Below are positions 53,065 to 64,000 of a stretch of DNA of 64,000 nt, one piece after another. The position numbers were made by a program, and so were the translations under genes. The notes under the pieces are model-generated. The model did no database searches, was not told the origin of the DNA, and was given only the letters and a program-made list of their open reading frames with translations. Within the stretch, counting starts at the first letter, position 1; every line of letters starts with the position of its first letter. This DNA comes from Rhabdophis nuchalis (Eukaryota; Chordata; Lepidosauria; Squamata; Natricidae): assembly GCA_039707465.1 (NCBI GenBank), contig CM077644.1, positions 95,089,375 to 95,153,374 on the forward strand, given 5' to 3'.

Positions 53065-53750
53065 TCCTTGTCTCACCAGAGACCACAGTCTTTCATTCCC
53101 CTCATGAGGAGCAGTTAACTGTGTGAAGTACTTGTGGGCGATATCTGGTTCCATCCTTTTTCTGTAGAGGAATTGCAAACAGTTAGTATATTTGCAAGTT
53201 CTTCATTCCATTGCAGTTGTCAGAGTCATCTTCAGCTCACCATTTCTTCCCCAAGAAGTTCTGATATTTCCCATTCCTTTTATGTGTCCCTCCTTTTGGG
53301 CCTTCAAGACTAACTTTAACTTCAGTTGCCAATGCTACACTTTTAAATTACTTATGTGCTTCCCAGGAAAGCTCATATAAGCATATTCATCATTCCATTA
53401 TTTCTGCATCAAATACTGACTTGCATGTGGAAAACAGCCAATCATACTTAAAAATATATATCAAAAACTGATTTCACATCACAATAAATTACATTTCACA
53501 TTCACATTTCTTATGAGCCATTCATACAGTTTATCAGTAGATAAGATACTCAAACGCTTTGTTTCTAGCAAAGAAGATTGGATTCACGTTTGCTAGTTAG
53601 CACTTCATGGAACAATCTATAACAAATGGAGATTTATATGTAAAGTGAACTTCACCTGCTTCTGTTAGCAAACATCTAATGATATTTACCAGCATTGATT
53701 CTGATCAAATTCCATTCACTGCAAAGCCTTTTAACAAATAGTGAATGGGG
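53065..53750. other. No gene seen
   Basis: AT-rich single-copy DNA without supported features. Confidence 0.45.
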
Positions 53751-53881
53751 ATTAATATTAATATTAATATTAATATTAATATTAATATTAATATTAATAT
53801 TAATATTAATATTAATATTAATATTAATATTAATATTAATATTAATATTAATATTAATATTAATATTAATATTAATATTAA

Positions 53882-53928
<47 letters not shown>
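53751..53928 (+). repeat. (TTAATA)22 then (TTA)n microsatellite
   Basis: Over 130 bp of a perfect hexamer TTAATA is followed by about 15 ATT units. The hexamer is nearly self-complementary (ATTAAT, AATATT), so the array can fold as repeated hairpins. Ile/Asn and Ile/Leu frames are artefacts. Confidence 0.97.
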
Positions 53929-53929
<1 letters not shown>

Positions 53930-54149
53930 GTCATCTGGGGTTTTGAAGGACTAAAGCCAATGTTATCATCTCACAATGCCTCAGATAGAATGTCACTTTT
54001 ACCAGTTGTCCTTTTAAGATGAGAGCCATTAATAAAAGAGTCAAGCAAAATTTTGAAAATAACAAGGAAATTAAAAATGAGTGTGAATACTGAAAAAAGG
54101 TGTTTTGCTAATCAATGCTGAACAATGTGAAAGACAACGGGATTCATTA

Positions 54150-54400
54150 AAGGAACAAGGGAAAACACTTTATGCACATCTCAAATGATGCTCAGAGACG
54201 AGTCATGTCATCTCATACTTGAGTTATTGTGCTTTACTCTATATGAGGATCTTCTAGAAGTCCACCCAAAAACTGTATCAGGTCCAAAGTGCAGCAGCCC
54301 TCATACGCGGTCTTGGTATTATCTCATTATCCACTTAGCTGGTTACTGCTGGATTTCAATTCAAGGTGCTTATATAGCTGAATATTACATTTTCCAGACA
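54150..54400 (+). mobile_element. Diverged L2-like ORF2 fragment
   Basis: CATCTCATACTTGAGTTATT, GAAGTCCACCC, CCAAAGTGCAGCAGCC and GGATTTCAATTCAAGGTGCT match, with frameshifts, the L2 C-terminal order (leu-dyc, local MGLP, vqnaaa, ipfkvl). Confidence 0.45.
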
Positions 54401-54414
54401 GATGCAGGCTCTAA

Positions 54415-54660
54415 TAGTAATAGCAATAGCACTTAGACCTATATACCGCTTCACAGTGCTTTACAGCCCTCTCTAAGCGGTTTACTAGAGTCAGCAAATG
54501 GCCCCCAACAATCTGGGGCCTCATTTTACCCACCTCAGAAGGATGGAAGGCTGAGTCAACCTTGAGCTGGTGAGAATCAAACTGCCAAACTGCTGTCAGA
54601 CGGCAGTCAGCAGAAGTAGCCTGCAATACTGCATTCTAACCATTGCACCACCATGAAGCC
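54415..54660 (-). repeat. tRNA-derived SINE, second squamate family
   Basis: The plus strand starts AATAGCACTTAGACC, TATACCGCTTCACAGTGC, then CTCTCTAAGCGG, CAACAATCTGGGGCCTC, ACCTTGAGCTGG. The minus-strand head is GGTGGTGCAATGGTTAGAAT (A-box-like) with a B-box-like GTTTGATTCTC. Nearly full length. Confidence 0.65.
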
Positions 54661-54689
54661 TGAATGCCAAGCTGGTCACGAAAATTTAG

Positions 54690-54770
54690 TTTAAACTAGT
54701 GGTTAAGACACCAGGCTAAAAACCAGGAGTCTATGAATTCTAGTGCCACCTTATTTATGAATTTATTTAT
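54690..54770 (+). repeat. Squamate SINE head fragment
   Basis: ACTAGTGGTTAAGACACC and CAGGAGTCTATGAATTCTAG match the tRNA-like head of the 5,743 SINE; the body is replaced by AT-rich sequence. Confidence 0.5.
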
Positions 54771-56210
54771 TGTCCTAAATAGATTTTTTTTTAAATTAAA
54801 AAAAACCTTTCTACTGGCCACACCCACCAATGTCTGAATAATCTCTTAGCTGGAAAACTTCAGCACATTTCTGGTGAACTGCCTTTGAAAACAATTGGAA
54901 AGCTTTGATTCCTGCAAACATGGAGCCCAAGATGTTGCCAGCTGTAGTGTATTCAGACAGTATATCAGACAGTATATCACTGGTTTTAAAGGATTTGCAC
55001 AATTTTTCAGTTTGTTTCCAAACCCAATTTGAAAGGCCGGTTCTTAGCTTCAAAGCTCAAATGAAGCTGAGATCAATTAGGAAAAGCAAATGGCTCTGTC
55101 AATCTCTTTTGGAAAACCTTCTCAAAGCAGGTCATTTTGATGCCAGCCTTCTCCCTTTTCGGGCGCAGCGCAAAAATGTTTGGTGAAAAGGTAAAACTGA
55201 AAACCAGCAAGCTTTTATCTGTCATCTGTATTCTACTGGTGTATCGCAACACTGGTGTACTGTAGTGGCATTTCTTAAAAAGGATATCAAACATATGAAT
55301 ATTTTTAAGTAAGTCAAGAATCAGTGTATCCTGGCAGAGCAGAGAATACGTGGCTTTCTTTTTTAAACTAGCACATAGTGTTTTATCTGTCACTTCCACT
55401 GACTTTCATTACAAGTTCTACTCCTGTAAATAAGGACAACATTTGACTTCCTGAGTGACATGATGTTCAGAACCAATCAATGTGTCTTACACCTGAATTG
55501 TTTCCCCATCATTAGCAACACCAAGGCTCATTTGCAATTTTTACCCAGATTGAGCTCACCAGAGAGGAAAGAAGGCCCAGCGTGACAGACACTGCCTGCA
55601 ATTCTCAACCTGCTTATTTGTCACAGGTTTACCCTGGGTAAACAATTTCTGAATCAAAGTCCCTCTTATAAAATAAAAAGGTAATTTTGTCAACATTGTT
55701 CTGATGATCCTGTTAAAATCTGCCAAGTTTGGGTTGAAGGCAAAAAGTATGGAGGTTTGTTTGTGGTCTGTATTTTGTTAAACAGAAAGTGGTAATGATG
55801 TAATGAAAAAAAACCCAAATGTAGATGCTACTACTTAGAATCGGCACCACCAAAGCTTATATTCTTGGGTAAGGTGTCGGGGAATGAGGAATCAGTGTCA
55901 ATTCCAGACACTGATGGATGGAGATCATTTTTAGATCATTCAGCTTTTGATCTAGACTGGAAGGGAAACAATATGAGTTGCCTTGTTAGATGAGTTCCTC
56001 CAGGAACGCCAAGGGGAAATCTTGTTCTGCACCTCTCAGTAAATCTTAATATTATCCAAACATAATACGTTCTACAGGATCTCCTGTTGATTCAATCCAG
56101 GTGAAAGAGTCAGTATCAGAAAGCTCAGCCATCAAAGATATTGCTGGTGTTTTGTTTGTCTGTATCAGGTGTGAAGAATCAGGATCACACAATACGTTCC
56201 AGTTAAGCTG
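54771..56210. other. No gene seen
   Basis: Tandem CAGACAGTATAT duplication at about 54,952-54,978. Frames at 54,905-55,186 and 55,073-55,399 show no domain. 55,480-55,800 is repeat-poor. Confidence 0.4.
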
Positions 56211-56224
56211 ATTTATTGCTCGTG

Positions 56225-56310
56225 GCTCTATGCCTGTGCTGGTGAACCTATGGCACTTGTGCCTGAAGTGGCACATGGAGCCATGTCACCTGGCATAGCG
56301 CCGCGGTGGC
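56225..56310 (-). mobile_element. hAT MITE end fragment (GTGATGG family)
   Basis: GTGCTGGTGAACCTATGGCA is the antisense right end of the CAGTGATGGC family. No partner end was found. Confidence 0.45.
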
Positions 56311-56394
56311 GGTTCCTCTTCCGGGTTTCTGATGTACATGCACATACGACCATCAGGGACTTTACCCATTATTAGGGTATAAGCTTTTAAGAAG

Positions 56395-57003
56395 TCTACA
56401 TGGGGCTCCCCTTGAGGTGCACCCGTAGGCTCCAGTTAGTGCAAAATGTGGCTGCGCGGGGGATCTTGGGAGTTTCAAGATACTCCCATGTAACACCTCT
56501 CCTGCACGAGCTGCACTGGCTCCCTGTAGCCTTCCGGGTGCGTTTCAAGGTTTTAGTGACCATCTTTAAAGCGCTCCATGGCATAGGACCTGGTTACTTG
56601 CAGGACCGCCTCCTACCACACACCTCTATTCGACCTGTCTGCTCCCACAGGGAGGGCCTCCTTAGGGTGCTGTCCACCGGACAATGCCGGCTGGCGACTC
56701 CCAGGGGAAGAGCCTTCTCTGTGGCAGGCCCTGCCCTCTGAAACGACCTGACCTCCGTACAATCACAGACCTTCGCCTCTTCCGTCGGGCATTAAAAACA
56801 TACTTCTTTCATGTGGCCGGCCTGGCATAGCTGATATAGCTATTTTATCATTTTAGTTGGGTTTTAATTATGTTCTTAGCACGGGCCAAATTCTATTTAA
56901 TTCTAGTTTTAACTATTTTGATTGTCTGTATTTTTTATATCTTATAGTTCCTGTGCACCGCCCTGAGTCCCATGTTGGGAGAGAGGGTGGTATAGAAATC
57001 CAA

Positions 57004-57032
<29 letters not shown>
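56395..57032 (+). mobile_element. L2 LINE 3' fragment with (AATA)n tail
   Basis: The coding block at 56,400-56,800 (MGLPLRCTRRLQLVQNVAAR, SHVTPLLHELHWLPV, SHREGLLRVL, RGRAFSVAG) is followed by a 3' UTR with CCGCCCTGAGTCCC and an AATA tail (57,003-57,032). Closest to 8,160-8,885. The frame breaks after FSVAGPAL. Confidence 0.9.
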
Positions 57033-57035
<3 letters not shown>

Positions 57036-58086
57036 CCACTTCAGCAGGCAGCAGCATTTTGTGGACTCTGCCCCATAATAAACTTGTTAATCCTTGAGAT
57101 GTCACAGGTTTTCGCTTTTGCTCTGACAAATTAATCCAGCTGCTCCTCCAGAAATGATCTCTGTGGCAAAGCTGAACATACTTAGCTTGTCTCCCATTTA
57201 AAGCCCTGACTTAAAGCCCTGAAAACCCAAGAAAGGATCCAACTCACATAAACAACTTTATCATTTCGGATAAAGAAATAAAACAAGAGGATCGACCATC
57301 TTAGTGTGCTTTTTTTTTAAATCTTAAGGATGAATCAGAATGAAACAACTATATTTTTAGTATCATCTTAGGCAGAGTTTCTTTTTTTCTTTTTCCTCGT
57401 TGCAATCCCAGACACATAAGCACAGGTTGGGGAGGACAAGTGGAATAAAAAAAAAAAATCCCATAACCAAAATTAAAACATAATAATGTGTAGAGAAAAT
57501 CCACAGAGAGTTTTCAAATTACATTTTGCCCTTACTGAACGGCTTTCCTTTCAGCAGCTGTTGTATGACACAAAGCTGTCACTACCATGAATACGTAAGT
57601 AAATAGTGCTATAATGCAGCTGCCCATAGTAACAGTATTGAGTTAAGGCCCAGAGTAGTAACTAGTGGCTAAAACTGAAATACAATCTGACTGCATACAA
57701 ATGCATTTTATATCCCTGAATATTCCACTCTGCAAGCTAGGAAAAAAAGTGTGTGTGCCAACTGTGATCATAACCTTCATTTTCTCTACTCCCGAGCATA
57801 TGAAAAGCTATAATTCCCTGGTTTGCTATTCGCATGAGCTTCCCTTCTTTCTAAGTATAATATCTTTTGAAAATGATACACACAGAGCTATTTACTCCTA
57901 TCAGACGTGTCTAATGGGGTTCTCTTCAGAACAATTGGCAGCGTGCATTTTTCAAACTGAAAAGCCTGATTCTCAGCCGTCCTTTCCTCTCCACGTTTCT
58001 TCTCCTGGGCAAAGACCAAAAATTAAACATGCCAGAGAAAAGAATTCTACTTTGGAGGAATCATCATCTGTAAGAAAGGGGTTTCC
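57033..58086. other. No gene seen; repeat-poor
   Basis: 57,480-58,080 is repeat-poor with balanced composition. The 148-codon frame at 57,665-58,111 has no recognisable domain and runs into a hAT element, so it is not called as a gene. Confidence 0.4.
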
Positions 58087-58450
58087 CAGGGATGGGCTTC
58101 AAAAATTTTAGCAAGGGGTTCTCTGCCTGGTTGCTGGGTGGGCGTGGCCATGGTGGGCGTGGCCTAGTCGGTCTCCTGCATCACGGCGAGAAGGCGTTTT
58201 TGCCCTCTGGAGGCCAGAAACAAGCCCATTTCTGGCCTTCCCAAACTTCCAGTAGGCCCATTTGTCAATCTCCCCAAGCCTCCGTGCAAACCCTGCACTT
58301 ACCTGCACCCGCATGGGGACTCCTGGGAGGGGAGGGGAGGGGAGGAGTGGGTGGGGCCAGCCAGGAGTGAGATTTGGGGGTTCTCCAAACTGCACAGAAT
58401 CTTGGCTAGAGGTTCTCCCGAACCCCTGCGAACCCCCAGCAGCCTCCACT
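58087..58450 (+). mobile_element. hAT-like element, same family as 20.1-20.9 kb
   Basis: Starts CAGGGATGGGCTTCAAAAAT and continues GGTTCTCTGCCTGGTTGCTG, CCATGGTGGGCGTGGCC, matching the reverse complement of 20,815-20,888 and outward. The right terminus is not clear. Confidence 0.6.
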
Positions 58451-58913
58451 ACCACATCCCTGTCTTCCAAATCTACTGGCAGCCATTTTGCTTTGATGCC
58501 ACAAGCATAACAAACTGCGTTGACCTCAGTTGGAGGTTGACTGGGGAACCACAGCTATTTGTAGATTTGTGTCTGCAGTTGCAATATACAAAAATAACAC
58601 ATTCTTCTAGTTTCATATCCACAGCAAATAGAGTCACTAGGTTAAGGCAATGGCTTAGATTGCATAATGAACTCAAATGGATAAAATGTACAAAGAACTA
58701 AAGAAAAAAAGCTGTGAGAAATTGCTGTTTGGCCCTTTCTTCCTCAGGACTATAATCTATTATCACCAACCTCCAGGCTACAATATGGATATCAACAAGA
58801 CAGGTGGGTCTGGTTCCATGCAACGGTTGGCTTCTCTCTTGGATATATCTCTTCACCAGGACATGGTGGTGAAATTAATGATTTCCTGAACTTCATGAAA
58901 GTTGGTAGTCCAG

Positions 58914-59040
58914 TGGTGGGACTCAAAATTTTTTACTAGCGGTTCTGTGGGTGTGGCTTGGTGGGAGCGGCAGGGGAAGGATATTGCACAATCTCCATTT
59001 CCTCCCAATCAGCTGGGACTTGGAAGGCAGAGAATAGATT
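58914..59040 (+). mobile_element. hAT left-end fragment
   Basis: CAGTGGTGGGACTCAAAATT and TTTTACTAGCGGTTCTGTGG resemble the left end of the 47,274 family. It ends near a TTCC/TTTC microsatellite. Confidence 0.5.
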
Positions 59041-59067
59041 ATCTTTGTTTCCCATCCTTTTCCCTTC

Positions 59068-59128
59068 CTTTCCTTCCTTCCTTCCTTCCTTCCTTCCTTC
59101 TTTCTTTCTTTCTTTCTTTCTTTCTTTC
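59068..59128 (+). repeat. (TTCC)n(TTTC)n microsatellite
   Basis: About eight TTCC units followed by about seven TTTC units. Confidence 0.95.
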
Positions 59129-59489
59129 CTTTTTTCTCACTGTTAGATAACAGGCCATCCAGCAATTTCTAAAGACATTTGAGAATGTTGTTGTTGGAAA
59201 ACCCAATTGTGGTGCTCAGGATCACATATTTTGCTAAACCATCATTACATAAGAAGCCATTCATCCACACATCACACTATTCCCCTTTGAAGTAAGCAAC
59301 ACCATGCAGAGTGCAGAAAAAGGAATATGAAATGGTAAATGAAAAAAGCTGAAGATATAAGATAAGAAAAAGAAAGAAATGTAGCTAAATAAAACAAGGT
59401 TTTTTAAAAAATGTATCCAAATATTTTTTCATATACAACTCAAAGCGACAAACATACTAATACTCTTTCCACCTGCTATTTTCTCCACA

Positions 59490-59640
59490 TCAAAAACCCT
59501 GTGAAGTGGGTTGAACTGAGAGAGAGTGACTGTCCCAAGGTCACCCAGCCAGCTTCATGCCTAAAGTGGGACTAGAACTCTCCATCTCCTCTTTCTAGGC
59601 CAGCACCTTCATCACTACACTAAACTGGCTTCACATCCAC
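59490..59640 (-). repeat. Squamate tRNA SINE
   Basis: On the plus strand: TGAAGTGGGTTGAACTGAG, AAGGTCACCCAGCCAGC, then TAGGCCAGCACCTTC and CACTACACTAAACTGGC, i.e. the antisense head. Same family as 5,743-5,948. Confidence 0.7.
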
Positions 59641-62330
59641 TTCTGGTGTGTTCACTGTACCGACCAGTGATACTTTAAAGAAGCTGTGCCTTTTCTTGGT
59701 CCTGCATGATAATCAAGTCCATGTAATATCCAAATCATCTTTCTGCTTCAGGATTAAAGTGTACACACCTCTATACATAACCCCACAAACCTCTTCTGTA
59801 TCCACTTTTACTTTCAGTCCACATTCATTCAATACCCTTTCATTCCCAGTGCTCTCTCTTCTCGTTCCACCAAACATCCTTCTGATGTGTTTGGATCCCA
59901 TTTGCATTCAATTTCCTTTTGATGCTTTTAACCTAGCATGAGTCTCCCTTCCACCAAACAAAGACTACAGAAGCCTCTGTGCCTGATAATTAGAAAATAT
60001 ATGCCCTCCATAGTCTCTAGAATAGGAGTAAGTATAAATATTGTAAAACAAATGAATCAATATGCAGACAAGTTTGCTTTTTTTTAACAAGCCTTCTTTA
60101 CTTTGTATACTATCCAGGACCCTTCTACCCAAACGTGCATGTCTTAAAATTTTACCATCTTTAACAATATATTTACCAAATTTTATGTACACCAAATTAT
60201 ATGTACAGTTTGCAATTATTTACTCTAATTTACTTGTTAAACATAGCTACTTTGGCCTTTTGGTTCATATACTGTATTTTCAGACCTAAACTTCTCATTG
60301 CATCATACAATCTATATAACATTTTCTGCAGATTATTGGACATCTCAGCCACCATTATGGCATCATCTTCACCTACACGTATCCACACTATCACTCCCAA
60401 GACAACACCCCTCTAACATCACAACAACAAAAATCCTATATTTATATCCATACATATACACCAAAAAGACATTTTAAATCTTCATATTGATTCAACTAAG
60501 CATTCCTTTATTCCCATTCATGCTTTATTTCATATACCGGTCTTACCATATTCAGCAACAATCAAGCTTTAATTCCATAGTGTTGCAAAACATCCTAAAT
60601 TCAAGCCTCTTTACTTTATCATATGCTTTCTCTTAACTTTCTCACACTTACACATTTCTTAATAACCTGTTGAATGTCAAAAACCTGCCTAGCCTAAAGC
60701 CATAACCTGCATCCCAAGCTGTGTTTCTTTTTATATCTCAAATCTCTTTTTTCCACATTTCTGCCAATTCTGGGATATTCTCACTTTTTGTCAGTGTTCC
60801 ACTTTCTCAGGAAAATTTAATTAACCCCTTGCAGAATTTGCACTGATTCTTGCTACCTTTCTATTTGTATAGGAAAACAGTATCACCATTTTTCTAATTA
60901 TCAAGCACAGAGGCAAACTGCACAAACAGATTTTAAAAAGTTACCCAGTCCCAGTAAGTAAATCCCACCTATATTTTCATTTCCCCCCCCCCACCGCCCC
61001 CAGTTATACCCGCTACCATTTTTCAACATTCTTGTTGCTTGTATGACTTTCTTTTCACTCATTTTTTTTCTTGGACACTAATATCCTTTCCTTGGGCATT
61101 GGCACATTAATTGATCTTCCTGCCTGGAGGGCTAAAATATAAATGATTCCTAATTGCCTATTTAATCTTATTGTTTCTTTCAAATGTGTTATTTGTTTGT
61201 TCCTTGTTGGTTGTACACCACAGAGTCATAACTGAGTTAAATGGGAGTTCCATTTAAATTTCTGAAACAAATATAAATTTTGAGCATTAATTTCCAATCC
61301 ACTCTCCAACATCTCTCTCTCATTCCCTACAAATCTCTACAGTGTTTGTTCCAGTATTCCTTCACTTCAGTTTCACCCAAATTATTGTATCATTAAAAAA
61401 AAAAAGAATTTCATTTACTTTGATAGAAACTTCTTATTCAGACCTATTCACCATTTCAATAACAATTTTCATCAATATTTTGCATCTCCTCTGCCTCTAA
61501 GCTGTTCTTTTTCCTCCGTTCATTATGCAATATCTTTCTCTCAGTCACATTTTCTGCAGTCCTTCGCTTACATGTATTTTTTTCATCCAAAGCCTTCTTA
61601 ACAAATACCCTTTTTCATACTGTCTATTAGTTTAGCTGCATATTAAGTAATATAATTCTTTTTCCTCTGTTCCAACCGACTTCCAAATTCTCTTTCTTAC
61701 ATTCACTTTCCCTTCCTTCTCTCAGAAAATAAATCCCTCTTCCAATACTGTTCCTACAGGTCTTGTACTTTCTCTTCCTGCAACTTCTTCTACTTCACAT
61801 CACTTCTTTCCTTGTCTTCTGGGTCACTTTTTCCCAAGATCCACACTTGACACTACCAAAAAAGGAGTCTGCCTCATATTTATAAATGTATCATTCATTA
61901 ATTCTCTAAATCTTTCATTTTAAAATGTCAAATCACACCATGAGATGTATATTCATCTCTGTTTCCACCATTATCTCCATTCATAACACGAAATGTCTCC
62001 AACCTACAGATTTCTATTTCATATGCACCTACTATAACTCAAATAGCATTAAATCATACTTTAAATACACATTTTTATCTTTTCTGTTCATAATTAAACC
62101 TGCATTTCACTTTGCTGCATGTATTCATTAACTGTATCCCAGAAGATCAGAGCACCTTCATTTACCTCAGACATAACTTTCACCTTTGTTTTAGTTTCAC
62201 ACACAACATTCTCTCTCTATCCCTCTCTCTCATTTTGTTAATCCATGCCCTTTAGCCTTCTTATATTCTGATGTATAGTCATACATACTGACATTATAGA
62301 CCAGAGAGAACCATAATTATTATCTTCCAT
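59641..62330 (-). mobile_element. Heavily decayed non-LTR retrotransposon
   Basis: 2.7 kb with strong plus-strand C/T bias. On the minus strand, fragments in shifting frames look like an ORF2: KAYDKVKRLEFRMF-like (about 60,600), ALDEKNTCKRR with ENVTERKILHNE (about 61,500), SEVNEGALIFWDTVNEYMQ (about 62,130), and NECGLKVKVDTEEV (about 59,820). Stops occur every few dozen codons. Assignment as an RTE-like LINE is a guess. Confidence 0.35.
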
Positions 62331-62392
62331 TATCATTATGATTTTCACGTAAGGAAGAGATAGACTAATTTACAAGTCTTAACCATACCCTA

Positions 62393-62665
62393 AGGGGGCT
62401 TGATGGAACAGGGGTTAAAGAAGCTGAGCTTGTGATAGCTCAGGTTCAAAGCCCAAGCTTCACGCAATGGGGTGAGCTCCTATTACTTGCCCCAGTTCCT
62501 GCCCACCTAGCAGTTCAAAAGCAGGCAAATGCAAGTAGATTAATAGGTAACCATTTGGTGGGAAAGGTAACAGCATTCTGTGAGCCTTTTGTGTGCAGCC
62601 ATGCTGACTACATGACCACATAAATCATCTTCAGACAACGTTGGCTTCTTTGGCCAAGAAATGGA
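62393..62665 (+). repeat. tRNA-derived SINE, third squamate family
   Basis: Head GATGGAACAGGGGTTAAAG with a B-box-like AGGTTCAAAGCC. Body ATGGGGTGAGCTCCTATTAC, CCTAGCAGTTCAAAAGCA, GGGAAAGGTAACAGCATTCT, CATGACCACATAAA, GAAATGGAGATGAGCACTG. Nearly full length, abutting a CR1 fragment. Confidence 0.75.
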
Positions 62666-62682
62666 GATGAGCACTGAGTAAC

Positions 62683-63190
62683 AGAGTTAGAAGGGACCTT
62701 GGATGTCTTTTAGTCTAACCCCCTGCTCAAGCAGGAAGCTCCATACCACTTCAGACAAATGGTTGTCAGATTTTTTCTTTAAAACCTCTAGTGTTGGAGT
62801 ACCTACAACTTTTGGAGGCAAGTCATTTCACTGATTAATTGTTATAACTGTCAAGAAATTTCTCCTTCGTTCTAGGTTAGTTCTCTCCTTGGTTAATTTA
62901 TATCCATTGCTTCTTGTCCTGCCTTCAGGTACTTTGGAGAATAGTGTGACCCACTCTTTTTTTGTGACAGACCCTTAGATATTGGAACACTGCTATCTTG
63001 TTATTAAACTAGACATACCCAATTCCTGCAACCATTCTTCATACGTTTTAGTCTCCGGTTCCCTAATCATCTTCGTTGCTCTTCTCTGCACTCTTTCTAG
63101 AGGCTCAAGATCCTTTTTCATATCTTGGAGACCAAAACTGAATGCAATATTCCAAGTGTGGTCTTAACAAGGCATTATAAAATGGTATTG
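62683..63190 (-). mobile_element. CR1 LINE 3' fragment, older subfamily
   Basis: Antisense CR1 3' end (AACAGAGTTAGAAGGGACC, CCCCCTGCTCAAGCAGG) with ~450 bp of decayed RT C-terminus (plus-strand TTCTTCATACGTTTTAGTC, CATCTTCGTTGCTC). No pentamer tail. Confidence 0.88.
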
Positions 63191-64000
63191 CATGACCACA
63201 TGATTTGTGGTCATGCTGGTTGGGAATTCTGGCGATTGTAATTCAACAGAGAGGTGATGGAAATGTGTCTCTTTTTTTGTCACTGTCAGTAGGCCTCACT
63301 GTCCTTTTCCTCTATAAGCTATTTCACCAAAAATATGGATGGGAAACAAGAAGAGGCTGTTCTTCCTTTCTAATTCTATTTTATTCCCTCATTTGAAGAA
63401 AACATGTGAACGTGGAATGACGGCAAAGAAAAATAAGGCTGCAGTGAAAGAAATCAGGAATGGGGCGATTGCCATGATTCAGCTCTGGAAAAATGCCTCA
63501 CCACACTGACCCTCAACCCATTTCTCTCTCCCTCCTCCACCCCATGGGCTTCTCACAATGGAGAGAGATTTCTTGCCAGTTTTTCCCTGTTAAGAAAAAG
63601 GTGCATGCTTGCAGGGGGCCGTTCTCCAGATGTGAACCTTCCATAGTCGAGCTTAGACAGTCAGCTGCTAAGGCTTTAACAGAGATTCCGCTTGGAATCC
63701 TGGAACATAATAATAAAAAGCAGACAAGCAGAAGTAGTAAATTAGTACCTTCCAGCTAAGTGAGAAGCCTTGCAGTCTCTCCTTAATTCAGCTCTGTCTG
63801 CTAGAGAAAAAACAAATCAATTCTGCCTTCGTTTGCTCTTCTTTAAGCTCCCCGAAGGAATTACAGCTCATGCATACACAAGTGCAAAAGTCTTGTGTTG
63901 CACAAAGTTAAATCACAGAATGGAATAATTTCAGGTTTATTCCCAGGCACCAGTCCAATAGTATTTAACATTCAAATGCCAAAGAAAGTTCTGCTGCTCA
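63191..64000. other. No gene supported; repeat-poor
   Basis: 63,580-63,900 is repeat-poor and high-complexity and could be conserved non-coding DNA. The 88-codon frame at 63,493-63,759 shows no domain. Confidence 0.35.

Noticed and set aside
53751..53928. CRISPR-like or satellite array
   Set aside because: Uniform hexamer repeats without spacers; simple microsatellite.
57665..58111. 148-codon protein-coding gene
   Set aside because: No domain, no splice or start context, and the frame runs into a hAT element at 58,087.

Overview
This window looks like intergenic or intronic DNA from a squamate reptile, probably a snake. The evidence is repeat content: CR1 and L2 LINE fragments, a Bov-B (RTE) 3' end, squamate-type tRNA SINEs, and many non-autonomous hAT elements with clean 8-bp target-site duplications. 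Microsatellites also arise from LINE and SINE tails. No host protein-coding gene could be supported, and most long open frames are translated simple repeats. The only real coding remnants belong to transposable elements.

Layout. 0-6.7 kb: tRNA SINEs, L2 and CR1 tails, and a LINE that joins its 5' endonuclease region directly to its 3' tail. 6.7-22 kb: mostly single-copy AT-rich DNA with scattered L2, SINE, hAT and Tigger insertions, and possible conserved non-coding blocks near 7.4-7.9 and 18.2-19.1 kb. 22.2-25.4 kb: the most unusual part. It is a nest of self-cleaving-ribozyme-like elements inside a roughly 210-bp inverted repeat, split by a 1,356-bp hAT element with a homopurine core. 27.2-29.3 kb: an L1 with a 5' end, an ORF1 and a 3' tail but no ORF2 (HAL1-like), bounded by a 10-bp duplication. 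29.6-35.4 kb: hAT, CR1 and a probable solo LTR. 35.4-38.6 kb: single-copy AT-rich DNA. 38.6-48.1 kb: nested insertions, including a 3.0-kb L2 whose main reading frame is broken by only two TGA codons, inserted into an older LINE. 48-64 kb: single-copy DNA with SINEs, an L1-like remnant, a strongly decayed LINE and further hAT copies.

Main discovery candidate: seven sequences in 22.3-25.1 kb, plus two decayed ones at 14.4 and 16.8 kb, match the hammerhead ribozyme core (CUGANGA, stem II, GAAA, palindromic stem III, UH cleavage site). Three copies of one class are fused to a tRNA-like head with A- and B-box motifs and end in CA or TA microsatellites, which gives a ribozyme-bearing SINE. Stems I, II and III covary between copies. 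A second class sits in a 229-bp near-perfect palindrome, so a ribozyme is present on each strand. These resemble the dimer-type hammerheads reported for Penelope-like retroelements. That assignment is inference; the motif and covariation are read directly from the sequence.
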